DNA of 64,000 nucleotides from Phellopilus nigrolimitatus. Lineage: Eukaryota; Basidiomycota; Agaricomycetes; Hymenochaetales; Hymenochaetaceae. The notes beneath the pieces are model-generated. The model was not told the origin of the DNA. It worked only from the letters and a program-made list of their open reading frames with translations, and did not search any database. Positions 10,745 through 20,882 of this stretch are shown here, piece by piece. The position numbers were made by a program, and so were the translations under genes. The first letter of the stretch is position 1. The number at the start of each line of letters is the position of its first letter. The stretch lies in NCBI GenBank assembly GCA_021029095.1, contig JAJOHG010000119.1, positions 21,923 through 85,922 of the forward strand. Reading direction: 5' to 3'.

Positions 10745-10907
10745 CCATGTAAGAGAATAAAAAAATGCTGTAGAAATCGCGACTATTACCGCAATATTTG
10801 CTGTAAATTTTTAGCTGCCAGGGCACTCAGTTAGCGGGATATGACGGGTCTGAAGGCAAAAGCGCACTGCAAGGAAGAGGCGATTGAAAACAGGAGCTGG
10901 GCTCGAC
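10745..10907. repeat. duplicated 3' flank of the minus-strand F-box family, left half
   Basis: This stretch (tagaaatcgcgacta..., gcgggatatgacgggt, ggagctgggctcgac) matches 63295-63430 and, more weakly, 3470-3565. The match continues at 12579-12720, so the two halves were once joined; the hAT-like element at 10908-12578 separates them. Confidence 0.8.
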
Positions 10908-11320
10908 TAGGGCTCCGCAACGTACCCGTATATACGAAATACGGTACGGTACGGTACGGTCACGTACCAGTATCGTAATGCTCTCCGAGGGTCTAAAATA
11001 CGGTCACGTATTTACGTGACCGTACACGTATTGAACCCGTATAATACGTCTGTATATGTTCGTAATACGTGATACGTGACCCTACACCCATACTATCTAA
11101 CTAGAAGCATGTGATCGTGAGGTACATACCTCTAATTAGGTATTATAGTCTCCCAACTGCAAATAACACTTCAAGTAAATGCTGATTGCCGGCTATTTGA
11201 CATCACTGCCGGCCGTGCCACCACAGCATGGATCGTCGGCACTGCCCGTGTTGGCGATCCACGCGACTTTTCATCGCCCATCAACGCACGCCGCCGGCTT
11301 CCCGCGCCGCGCGCGACACC

Positions 11321-11365
11321 GAGATAGTTGTGCTCGTCGTGTCGAACGACGAGCACGACTATCTC
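11321..11365. repeat. 19-bp inverted repeat, 7-base loop
   Basis: gagatagttgtgctcgtcg at 11321-11339 is followed, after tgtcgaa, by cgacgagcacgactatctc at 11347-11365; only one position differs from perfect complementarity (G-U pairable in RNA). It lies inside the hAT-like element. It may be a remnant of another insertion or a structural feature of the element. Confidence 0.7.
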
Positions 11366-11765
11366 CCTCAATTTTCTACCTTTTCCAGTCTTTTTTTTTG
11401 CATCATACGTGTGTCATAGAGCAGATTCAAATGAAATTGGGAAAATAAAAGTGGGACTTTGGCGCCGCCACCCCCTCCCCCCTCCTCTCTTTTTTTTTCT
11501 TGCCACTGCCTGCTGTTTGCTCTTCTCAACAAATAAACATGATTTGATGCCGGAAAAAAGGCAAAATGTGACAAACTCTTGTAAAATTTCTAAAACGAAA
11601 CTTTCTTCTATGTTTACATAACCCGTATACGACGTATCACCGTATACGGTCAGTACCGTACCAGTACCGTACCGTACATGCCCACGAAAACTCAAAATAC
11701 GGACCGTATTAATACTGAACGTACCAGTATTCAGGTTTCGAAAATACGTACGTACCAGTATACGG

Positions 11766-12563
11766 TACAGTCATTCACCGGTCAATGGGACACCAAATCG
11801 CCATCGCGAACTCAACCACATGTTTCCGCTTTTTCACGAAACAAAAAATACTGGAAGGTAAACAAAACTTTAGAATGTCCTTACAGAATTTTGTGTAAAA
11901 TAAAGGAGATATGGAAGAGATATAGTGAAAACAAAAAGTTGTGACGTTTTTGCTCCTCACCGCTCAATGGGACAGTAGCTTTCCCACGACCCTTACCACA
12001 ATAGTAGAGTAACTACGGGTGGTACTGGCCACCAAATAATATGGTAAGTGCATGTACTGGTAGCTACAGATGTCCTCTTCGTGAATATTCCTCTAACCAT
12101 GGATTTATATAATGTTGAATAATTAAATTGTCTTCGAAGCCATCTAGGACACATATGGGACTTCTGTAACACCTGTGACCTCTTGATAGGATAGAGCATA
12201 TATATCGTCATTCTCAAGATCTGTTCAGATTCTCCTTCATATAATGTCATGTTTACGTTACAGACATATTCTCCTCTCATTATATGAAAAATCAGTGTAG
12301 ATCCAAAGGGAGAAAATTTGTGCAGAAGGCAGAATGTATTGTGTCACACCAAGTTACAGTTACCATTTTAGTACAATTTGACTGTATTTTGAGCATTTCT
12401 CAAGCAATACTGAGCCTGGCTGGCTCACACTTGGTATACAGTACTTTGACATGCATTCAAGCTCGAAATCGCAAAATTAATTGGAAAAAACGGTTGAGAA
12501 ATGGGTGTTTTAGGCGGGTGTCCCATTGAGTGGTGATGTCCCATTGACCGGTGAATGACTGTA
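11766..12563. mobile_element. nested TA-flanked element with perfect 27-bp TIRs
   Basis: Bases 11766-11792 (starting TACAGTCATTCACCGGTCAA) and 12537-12563 are exact reverse complements over 27 bp. TA is at each outer edge, matching the TA target duplication of Tc1/mariner/pogo elements. A second, diverged copy of the motif CACCG.TCAATGGGACA occurs inside each end (near 11958-11973 and 12519-12535), giving an inverted-repeat/direct-repeat layout like that of some Tc1-type ends. The interior is AT-rich and has no transposase, so it is non-autonomous. It inserted into the terminal repeat of the hAT-like element, 15 bp from its right end. Confidence 0.85.
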
Positions 12564-12721
12564 CGTTGCGGAGCCCTAGGCTCGACATTCAATTGTACCT
12601 CGACATTTCATTTACAATAACAGTACGTATTTCCTCCTACAAGCAGTACTGAGTGCCCTACGATCACGAGAAATTGAGATTTATGTGTCTACTGGGAAAC
12701 AATCAGTCAAAGCACAAAACC

Positions 12722-14421
12722 TCAGTCAAGATACTGGATGACGATGGATTTCGCATCGTCCGTCACAAAGTAGAGCGCGCCGCTGTAGGACTCCATTTTC
12801 ACTCTGGCCGAGCGCGGCATGTCGAGTGTGCGGTACTCCACTCCTCCCTCACAAGAGATGGTAGCGAGCATCCACACGACCCATGGGGGGTCATTGACAG
12901 GGGCACTATCGTAGAAATGCATCACCGCCGAGCCAGCCTGCGAAGGCCGGCTCACGCGACTGTATCCTCTAAGCTGCGGGTCCAAAATTATAGTCCCCGG
13001 ACGCTCAAGGTGCGTGATGGATGGAAGTTGGTCATTTTCCCCGTCCTCTAACACACCGCCTCTATCTACAGTGGTCTCCAAGAGGAAAGAGTCCAGCGCA
13101 GGGAAACATCGAGGGGTTTCTGTGCTTCTTATGTCCACCGACATGGTGATATAGATGCCTTTTTGTTTTCGTTCCGCTCCGGGTTTCCAATGGAAGGTGC
13201 AGATGGACAATTTTGCAGCAGACCATTGCGAGACCGGGGTATGCGGGATGGGGCAGCTGGTATAGGGAATGTCGTGCTCCAGTGTCAGGATCTGCGTGGC
13301 CCGTTGTGCGGAGGCACTAGGCTGCATGTTGCGTATGGACGAAATCTGGAAGGCGATGACTGATTTGTTCTCGTAGAGACCGAACACGCCAATGAGATAG
13401 CCATTTACCAAATGTACATCTTGAAAAAAACGCTGTGCAGAAGGAAAGCATTAGTCCATTCCATTTCACGCGCTTTCATAAGATGTGGGTACACACATCA
13501 CGGATCACGACCGAGCGATCTTCTTTCCAGAATGTCACGATAAGATCGTACATTGTGCAGGCTGCCCATACATCGCCACTTAATCTTGCAACTTTTACTT
13601 GTCCATTCATTTTGTTAAGGCATTCCAGCCTGCGCTTGTAAAGCGATACAGGAGTTTTTTTTCGGGGCGAGAATTGGAATATCTCGAGAGTCCTGAACAG
13701 CAGTAAAGTGTCAGTATAACATGGTGGATTTGACTGTTCCGTCGACATCGGATTTCTTACCTTTCGTGGGCACCCCTGTCAGCAAATTCGCTCACCGCAA
13801 GCACGCGCACGTCGCCGTCCGCCTGCATATCATAGGCGAAGCTGCACACTTTCAACCTCTGTGTATCAGATGAGGCATGCGGACGGTAACTCCAGACACA
13901 CTCGCCGCCCGGCACAGTCCAGCACTGCAAGTCGCCCTTAGACCGCAAAACCAGGAGGAGTGCTCCGCCAGGGAGTAGCTTCATGTCCTTGACGTCGCCA
14001 TATGATCCACCGGGTACGCTGTCCGAGTTCACAGATCCGATACGTATTATGGTTTCGCGTGTGGGTCGCGTCGGGGTAGGGCCAGTGCAATTGAGACGGC
14101 GCCGGTGCGCACGCACGACTAGGATGCGTAGTTCTTCCCAGGAGAGGTCGCTGACGGAGACTTGGCGGGGCAAATTGGGTGCATGGTCTTGATCCAGCGC
14201 ACGGAGGCGTTTTAGCCAGACGACTTTGTCGGAGACCACCTCGCGAAGAAATTTGCATGTCTGAAACAAGAATTAGAGAAAACAAGAATTAGAGAGATTG
14301 ACAGTCAGACAAACATATTGGAAACGCGCACAGCCTCGAGAGACAGCACTTCCTTAAGGTCTAAGAACGAGGCGATTTCGAACCAAATGTCGTTTGGAAC
14401 TGCAGAGACATCGAAAGGCAT
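12722..14421 (-). CDS. F-box domain protein, copy 2 of minus-strand family
   Basis: Four minus-strand exons: 14421-14332, 14260-13761, 13692-13497 and 13432-12722, with introns of 71, 68 and 64 bp (phases 0, 2, 0), giving 498 aa. The F-box is canonical when exons 1 and 2 are joined: VPNDIWFEIASFLDLKEVL then SLEA-TCKFLREVVSDKVVWLKRLR. Then follow LRILVVRAHRRRLNCTGP, a glycine-rich linker, LLPGGALLLVL and LQCWTVPGGECVWSY strand repeats, and a C-terminal half ending KSIVIQYLD. Exon structure equals copy 1 at 3680-5338. Expected role: SCF ubiquitin-ligase receptor of unknown target. Its 3' flank is interrupted 136 bp beyond the stop by the hAT-like element, which leaves the coding sequence intact. 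Confidence 0.85.
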
Positions 14422-14725
14422 TGCTGAGTGGCTTCAGGGGCAATGTACGCAGTGATTTTGTATGCCTCGCGCAGTTTGCGCCAGGCTCGTAACCAACTAC
14501 CATGCGGTGGCTATTCCACGGTAGACGGCTACAAACATAAGTTGGCGCTGTTTAGGAAGCAAAGCTATCGAAAGTCGTGATCATTAAAATACACTCGAGC
14601 ATTGCGACGGCTGGCGGATGGCTACGTTTGCTCGGGACAGGAAGCAAAGCTGTCTAGTCACGCAAGCATTGAGGCAGGCTCGTGACCAGTGAGACTCACT
14701 GCTGGACTCGCGAGTAGAAATCCGA
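14422..14725. other. 5' flank of F-box copy 2, duplicated
   Basis: Matches the flank of copy 1 (5339-5540): shared gcgcagtttgcgccaggctcgtaac and ggaagcaaagctgtc. A second, shorter internal repeat of the ggaagcaaagctrtc segment occurs near 14551 and 14640. No coding sequence seen. Confidence 0.5.
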
Positions 14726-14890
14726 GTGGACCTTCCTACGCCTCGGGCACGCACATCCTGCAACCATATTCCTCAGCTCGAGTCGCTGCACATCGTCCAA
14801 GAAGAAGATGAGCCATATGTCCTCCGTTTCGGAGAGATCCTGGAGCATATTCCTCCCAGGCTAGAACACCTCATGGAGCCAGAAACAGCC
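14726..14890 (+). pseudogene. possible F-box/LRR C-terminal relic
   Basis: Codons here read PQLESLHIVQEEDEPY, then RFGEILEHIPPRLEHL, which resembles the late leucine-rich repeat of the F-box-LRR genes (for example PTLKKLHLHFSGP...LGEILPLMPRLETL at about 7550-7660). The fragment is short, has no F-box, and the frame after it is not protein-like. It is read as the remnant of a further paralogue between 12.7 and 15.5 kb; the similarity is limited and could be fortuitous. Confidence 0.35.
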
Positions 14891-15538
14891 ACGCTAGCCC
14901 TCCAAAACAGCTTAGTACCGGGTACACGCGAGTCGCCCATCTCGGCTTCGCCCGCCGAGCTTCCGGGAGGACGACAATGCTCTACAGGTTTGCACACCTA
15001 GTACGGCTTTGCAACTATCTGGTTTCTGCCGAGCCGAGCTGGAAATATTACGGGTCCTGCAATGTGGAATGTGCTTTGTAAGTAGACACGATGTATATTA
15101 AAGAGAACTTTAAGGCAAATATTACCTGCATGGATTAATTGCGTGTCCTTTTTACCTCGACTCTCGAACAACATGAAACGCTTTCACGTAATTTAGTACG
15201 CCAGCCAGGGACCATGTGAAGCGTCGAGAGGCTCGATGGTTTGCTTAACTGCCAGAAAAGAATCAAATTTGAATGGGTGACTAGCACTGTAGATGCACTT
15301 TGGCACTCTTGTATCCAGCGATGTTGCAAAGAGAGTGTGGGAGTTGTCCTCCACATATACGCGGTTACGTAACATGACAAACTTCAGCGTGCGTTCCTCC
15401 CTGCGGCTTCTGAGCCAGTGGATACGTATCTGTCGTGCGCGCTGAACATCGAAATATCGACTTAGCTAGACGTCTAAAATACACGGTCCTTAACACATCA
15501 TGCGCGCGCTCCACCCAACATTGCTGCAGAATCGAAGG
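14891..15538. other. intergenic, promoter side of F-box gene 3
   Basis: No gene supported. A purely AT/GC-mixed stretch without obvious repeats; the last 100 bp carry the upstream region of the ATG at 15539. Nothing further is visible. Confidence 0.4.
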
Positions 15539-17168
15539 ATGTCTTCATCTCTCGCATGCGGCAGCTTGTCTGCGTTGCTACCTTTCTTCTCTGCTGTCCC
15601 GGAAGGCGATGGCAGCTTGAGCCCTAATCATTTCTGGGGAAAGTTGGTCAAGGAGCAGTGCGTGATGCTCTTTTCTACTAGAACGACGATCTGATGACGT
15701 TCATACTTCATGCAGAAACGCGAGCCAAGTCCTTTTGGACGGAATGCCTGTTTTCGCAACGTTCGCGAACGCGAGGCAGATCCAGGAGGAATCTGCAGGC
15801 ATGCTTCGCGCGCTTCAGGTCTTGACGGGCTCGCTGGAGGAGATGTGTACGACGTTCAAAGAGCACATCGATCGCGCGGCGCTGAGACGTGGCCTGGAGA
15901 ACCTCCCTGACGAAATTCTTTCTCTCATATTGGGCTCCGTTACTTCGGTGTTCACAGAGGCTTTGGGACTCTCGCGTGTTTGCTCGAGGTTCAGACAAGT
16001 GATGCTGGTCTCTCCTCATATTTGGGCGAACTGCAAGCTGAACACGGACATGAGCCTCCGGCAGATCAAGGCTCTCGTAGACAGGTGTCGGAATTTACCG
16101 CTTAAGATCGACATCGGTTACCCCTATTATGAGTGGGATGAACGCGTGGAGTATTTTTTCTCCCTGAAAGATCGGTTGGAGGATCTCGAATTCCATCGGG
16201 TGTATCCTCACCAAAGCGAACAAGTTTCAAAACGTTATCCTGAAATTCAAATGCCCTGTCTTCGCAAATTGACTATCAGAAGTCGTACATTCGGGCCTAC
16301 TGACTCCCTTCATTTCTATGCGTTGTGGTACATACCAAGCCTCAGATGTTTAGAATTCTCGAACTTCATCCCCAAGCCAGTCTTTGGACAAAATTTGTCT
16401 CATTGCCGTATAGAATTCACCTATGTTTTCTGCCCTAACGCTCTAAAGATTTTTTTACGATCATTGTCATCCTTAGAAACCCTAGAGATCACGCTCCTCA
16501 ACCTTTATCTTGAAGGCGACGAACGCTACGAAAACGGCGACGCTGACGGCGACGGCGACGACGACGGCGACGACGACGGCGACGACGACGGCGACGACGA
16601 CGGCGACGATGGCAGTCCTCGGATCTCCAACATCGCTTCTTTTTCTTTCAGCGTCATCGGAGAAACATCGTTTCCGTTTGCGAGGCGCGTCCTTGAAACC
16701 CTTCGTCCAGACGTCACCGAGATGTCATTCACTATCAATTATCCCGAGTGTGAATCTGTTTTCTATTACTTCGAAATCTATTCGCAACAAGACTATCTCC
16801 TTAGATCAATGCGACACTTCCCGATGCTCAAGAATCTTCATCTCCATTTCTCAGGGCCCGACACCGACTTAAATTTGCATTTCAGCCGAATCCTACTCCG
16901 CGTGCCTCGAAGCTTGGAGAACCTTCGAATCGAGGCGCCTGGGTACACCTTTTCGATGCCTGATTGTGGTTATACAACCCCTGAACTCCGTACTCTTCAG
17001 TTCCGCGATTGTGACAGAATGGATCTTAAACTCCTTGAGACCGTCCGCAACGATTTTCTCCTTAATAATGTGGTCATCGGAAGGGTTGAGATCGTTGGCT
17101 GTTGTCTAGTAGAAGAGGAAGATCTCCGAGACACTTTCCCGAACTCGGAAGTCGATTGGATACCTTGA
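15539..17168 (+). CDS. F-box/LRR protein, paralogue 3, with expanded acidic repeat
   Basis: Exons 15539-15657 and 15716-17168 flank a 58-bp phase-2 intron (GTGCGT...TGCAG); 523 aa. Exon 1 (MSSSLACGSLSALLPFFSAV) is the shared leader. Exon 2 has the helical segment (ARQIQEESAGMLRALQVL), F-box (NLPDEILSLILGSVTSVF...LSRVCSRFRQVMLVSPHIW), leucine-rich repeats and the conserved C-terminus (VEIVGCCLVEEEDLRD, FPNSEVDWIP). The acidic loop between repeats is a run of DGDD units coded by a 12-bp tandem repeat. It is the best preserved member and probably the closest to the ancestral form. Expected role: SCF substrate receptor, target unknown. Confidence 0.85.
16546..16609 (+). repeat. GACGACGACGGC tandem repeat (coding)
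   Basis: A gacggc start followed by about five 12-bp gacgacgacggc units encodes the (DGDD)n loop of F-box gene 3. The corresponding loop is Glu/Asp-rich but different in the paralogues at 925 and 6330, and short in the one at 22493, so this is a length-variable site. Confidence 0.8.
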
Positions 17169-18789
17169 TCTAGTGCTTCAAAGACATGTAAGCCCTTATG
17201 TATTCGTACAACCTATCTCACCATACCCAGATAGGTGCTTATAAAAACCTAGGTTCAGAACGGACAGATGACCTTTGTATTGGATTCCCCGTGTTTTATA
17301 TTTATCTCTGAAGACAAGCTAGGTAGGACTTTGCCTAGCGTGCCGACAGTCTTCCGCACTACATACAAGCCATTGTACGTCTATTTTTCGTGAAACCAAC
17401 TGGTCATGGACGAACAGCTGATGATGTAAATTCGCCGTAGCGTTTAATTTATAGAGAATAGTACCGCCAAGCCATATTAGATCGTCTGAACTGCGCTGTT
17501 CGCTGTGATGGTGGTTGTAAATTCATTGCTGCCGCTGAGGCATCCGGGATGTTTAGATGTATCTTCTGTGGAATATGAGCTTACAAGATATGGCAAATGA
17601 CCATTTGAAACAGATAATTATAACAGGAGGTGTTTATAGAGTTTATCTCGTAGCGAAACAGACTTCCTCTCAGCCTGCAGAGACGTGCGGCTCGAGTCCT
17701 GAGACTCCAGTTACTCGTCGATCATTAACTCTCATAGACAAGGAGACTCTCGTCGAGATATTCTCGAAGTCGAAGGTGACATTTGAGTCTTGAGTATAAA
17801 AACCACAGTGCTTACACTATATTTTCGAGTTCGTTCGAAGGTTTTGCATTGCTAAACTGTAACTTACTTCTTAGCACACGGATGTTTAGTTTCATCTCCT
17901 CCTTTGAGCAGCAGCGGCTTGGTAGGGTTGACCCGGAGCGAAATTGACTCTTTATTCCAAAAAACAACCAAAAGGCCAGCCGTTCATTTGATGTCTTGCC
18001 TTAACTTCCTTCCTCTGTCGCAGATTTGTTTCTTACCTGTATGCCTGAGTCAAGTATGTTCAGACCTGTATTTGCGCTTCCGTGCATCTGAAAGCGCTGG
18101 GAGCGTCTCGTTTGCATTTGTCTCCTAAAGTCGCCTAGCTAATGCTGTATGAACAACCATGACGACACCATCAATTTCATTCTCGCGAAGTTCTTGTGCC
18201 AGCCGCACCACTGGGCAACTTGAAATGGGCGCTCGAGATTATGAGAATCTCTGGATCAACTTTAACAGTTCAGAAGGATTGAAATTAATGAGCAGATGGA
18301 CCGATTCAAAGGTGACTTGGGAGAGAAAATCTTCGACTCCCACTTCGTTGCCCGATTCAATTTACGTCTCCGACTGCACTCATACATCCAGGGATCTAGC
18401 GGACGAGAGGAAAGTCTGACTGCGAAACGCATTAAAAACTTATAAACACACGAACATCATTCTAGGCTTTTTTTGTAAAGTTTTGTTTACATATTGCCCC
18501 GCAGCGCCGAGCGTGTATCACATGCAGGCTTGAGCATAATCGATCGACTTGACGTAGCGAAAATGGCAACGGCCATCAAGAGACTCGTTTCTGTGCAGAG
18601 TAGGTGAGCAAGCACTCAGGATGCGTGTCTGACTAACAAACTGGTAAGATCATACTCAGTTCAGGCCTGAGCACCACAACGTGATTCGAAAAGCCGCTCG
18701 ATTTATATTATGTAATGAAGAATACCGCATGGATAGAATGACGTTCAGCGCAGGGCCCCGGTAGTACGTATAGCACCAGCAATTTCACG
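17169..18789. other. spacer downstream of F-box gene 3
   Basis: No intact gene. Segment 18040-18230 (tatgttcagacctgtatttgcg; ctcgcgaagttcttgtgcc) matches the same spacer at 8120-8230 and 3140-3230. The stretch 17230-18000 has no recognised counterpart and no convincing reading frame. Confidence 0.45.
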
Positions 18790-19620
18790 CGCTTGTGAAC
18801 AAGACACGCGATTCATTGATTTTAACCTCGAGGAGAGCGATGGCGGTAGTACACGTTTCTTGGAGCATGGGATCTATCTCGATCGAACAGACATCGCCAA
18901 CGCCCTCTGAATCCTCAAGAACTGCACGACTCCTAAATGTCAGTTAGCATCGCTAATATGTAAAGCGCGTCTAGGAAACTGCCTCACGATATGAACTGCT
19001 TTGAGGGAGTCGGTATAACCGGAAAGAGCGCTGAAGAGCGCTGAAAGTAAAGCATGGCCAGCTGGTCAAAACGCCTCGGAGATGAGTCTATCGCAAAATG
19101 CAGATCTACTGTCGTAAGCGTGGATCATTAAATCGCTGTGCATGTGGATCAATTCACAAGGTGGCTCAGAAAGAACGAGACGCGTCTTTGACAAATGCCC
19201 CAAATCTGCCATGGGGGCAAACCTGTCAGCGTCAGACATCGTGCAGCATTTCACACTCGTCTCTGTTAACAAAGAAATCTTCACGACACAATGAGTCTCA
19301 TTCTTCAAGATAAGATATAAAGCTCGTCTAAGTACCTGGAGCTCAAGCTAGCACAGTGCTGCATCAAGGACGAGCCAATCACTCATTTGATGAGCACATA
19401 TACCGCACGTGAAGGTAATCTGTAATGTCGTGGATCAGTCGCGTCCTTAAGCGCGGAAAATAGATGTTCACCGTAAACCAAGGTCGCGGCTAAGGACCTA
19501 ATTCCGCTCCTACGCGTCATGAACGAGGTCTGCAAGAAAAGACAGGGTGCGGTCGACATGGAATTTGCCATCTGGCAGGTTTGCCAGGCGTCGCGGGATA
19601 GCACGCGAGAAGCGCGCCTT
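18790..19620 (-). pseudogene. unrecognised minus-strand gene remnant
   Basis: Reading on the minus strand, 18960-18795 gives a protein-like exon after a TTTAG acceptor: SRAVLEDSEGVGDVCSIEID, then PMLQETCTTAIALLEVKINE, ending ...VLFTSA and a stop. Upstream pieces include DSLKAVHIVRQF near 19000, LMIHAYDSRSAFCDRLISEA near 19080 and TSFMTRRSGIRSLAATL near 19520. The same fragments occur, differently broken, at 8330-8830, and EGVGDV...PVEIDPML occurs near 3290. I do not recognise the family. No continuous model could be built, so a decayed gene is the best reading; a real multi-exon gene divergent from 19762 is not excluded. Confidence 0.4.
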
Positions 19621-19655
19621 CAGCGCCTGGGTCAAAGTCACAGGCAAATTGCACA

Positions 19656-19663
19656 TATAAAGG
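19656..19663 (+). promoter_or_regulatory. TATA-like box of the Ser/Arg-rich gene
   Basis: tataaagg lies 98 bp before the ATG at 19762. The decayed paralogue has tataaaagg at the equivalent place (8868-8876), 60 bp before its former ATG. Confidence 0.45.
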
Positions 19664-19761
19664 ATGGAAGAAACCACCAGTTCGTGTCCCCACAATCGTT
19701 CACTCCTGAAAACCCACCCGTACGTTGTCTCTGTCGCTTCAAAGCCTTTCATCGCCCGTCA

Positions 19762-20882
19762 ATGCCTCTCTTCGGGCGCTCGCGCAGTCGCTCGCGTTCG
19801 GAGTCCTCCAGCGGCGGCACGCCTGCGCTTCCAAAGACGCATCCGGTATTCACCAGCGAGCGAAGGAACACACTCGCTGCGGAATGTCGGGATCTATCCG
19901 CGTATTACGAACGCCTGGCCGGCCTCGACAACTTCTCCTCTCCGGAACCTTCCACAAAGAGCTCCAGCTCCAGTTCTGTGTCGCCTACATCACCGGCTTC
20001 CCAGCTCACCGACTCGTCGGGATCGAGCTTGCGCTCATCGGGACGTGTTGACAATAGACGATTCAAACGGACTAATCACGCCCCTAACCTTTCTAGCAGG
20101 GGAGGCAGTCTGCCGTCCCTGCAAAGAATTCACAACATTACAGGGGATGCGCCAGCATCTCCACTTTCTCAATGGGACGCGTTCGACGTTACCACCGTGG
20201 ATACCGCCGTGAATCTCCTGCAGGGAGTAGCGAGCTACCATGACGTCGACCGTTTCATCAAAGTCGTCCGCACCTGGTTGAAGAGTCTCCCAAGGCTCAA
20301 CTACCTGGAAGCGGCCGCAGAAATCCGCTCAGCGGCCTCCAGCCACTTCTTCCACGTCTGGAACCCGGTGAGCATGCATCTCACCTCCCCTCTCTTGCCA
20401 TCTAACATGTCTTTGACAATCGGACCAGGAAACACTCACCTTCAGCGGCGATGCGTCTCAGAACGCAGGCTTCGCGGTCGCAAGGCTCCTTGGTATGCTT
20501 CTTCGCGCCAAGGTGGCTGATTGCACCGATATCGCCCTTGCCGCAGAATTTCTCTTTGAGCGTCGCCAACACGAGGGATACATCCGCGCCTTGTATGAGT
20601 TGATCAACAACGCGGGAGATAGAGTAGCCCGCCCAGAATCCCTCGAGCGTATGTTGGCATTGGCAGAGGGCCTGGAGAACGCAAAGAACGAAGAGGGATG
20701 TCACGGAGTGGAGGAGCATGCTGATGTACGTCTTAGGATTAGTCTCATTTGATCGATCACTGATAGCGAACTCACTGCAGAGCATCGTCAATATCCTCCA
20801 TTTCTACGAAAGCGCGCGTGCGTTCAGATCGTTCGAAACCTCTGTGGCCGCGAACAACGACCAGCTTGGCCGTGCCATCTAG
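19762..20882 (+). CDS. hypothetical Ser/Arg-rich, helical C-terminal protein
   Basis: Three exons, 19762-20367, 20429-20725 and 20781-20882, with 61- and 55-bp phase-0 introns, encode 334 aa. Residues 1-17 are MPLFGRSRSRSRSES, followed by a Ser/Pro-rich disordered region (SSSSSSVSPTSPA) to about residue 130. From residue 140 the protein is predicted by eye to be largely helical and amphipathic (DTAVNLLQGVASYHDVDRFI, AAEIRSAASSHFF, GFAVARLLGMLLRAKVADC, EFLFERRQHEGYIRALYELI), which recalls helical-repeat folds such as MIF4G, but no diagnostic motif proves this. I do not recognise the family. The second-exon acceptor was chosen (CCAG before GAAACA) because it keeps frame with the conserved part. 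A decayed copy lies at 8937, next to the preceding F-box-LRR gene. Confidence 0.65.

Larger units (their letters stand above)
10908..12578. mobile_element. hAT-like non-autonomous transposon with 8-bp TSD
   Basis: The element begins TAGGGCTCCGCAACGTAC at 10908 and ends with the exact reverse complement at 12561-12578. Both sides carry GGCTCGAC (10900-10907 and 12579-12586), an 8-bp target duplication; TAG-type ends plus an 8-bp duplication are hallmarks of hAT elements. Subterminal regions (10925-11090 and 11620-11770) are packed with TACGGT/ACCGTA motifs in both orientations, as in many hAT ends. No transposase frame is present. Subtracting the nested element at 11766-12563 leaves about 875 bp. 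The empty site is readable in the paralogous flanks near 3562 and 63430. Confidence 0.85.

Noticed and set aside
11171..11448. Open frames in the hAT-like element
   Set aside because: Short, low-complexity and lying across a hairpin; no transposase motif.
13938..14285. 115-residue frame alternative to the F-box exon of copy 2
   Set aside because: Shifted by one base from the conserved F-box frame, and not conserved in copy 1.
20402..20791. Minus-strand frame that looks like a membrane protein
   Set aside because: It overlaps exons 2 and 3 of the Ser/Arg-rich gene, whose splice sites and paralogue support the plus strand.
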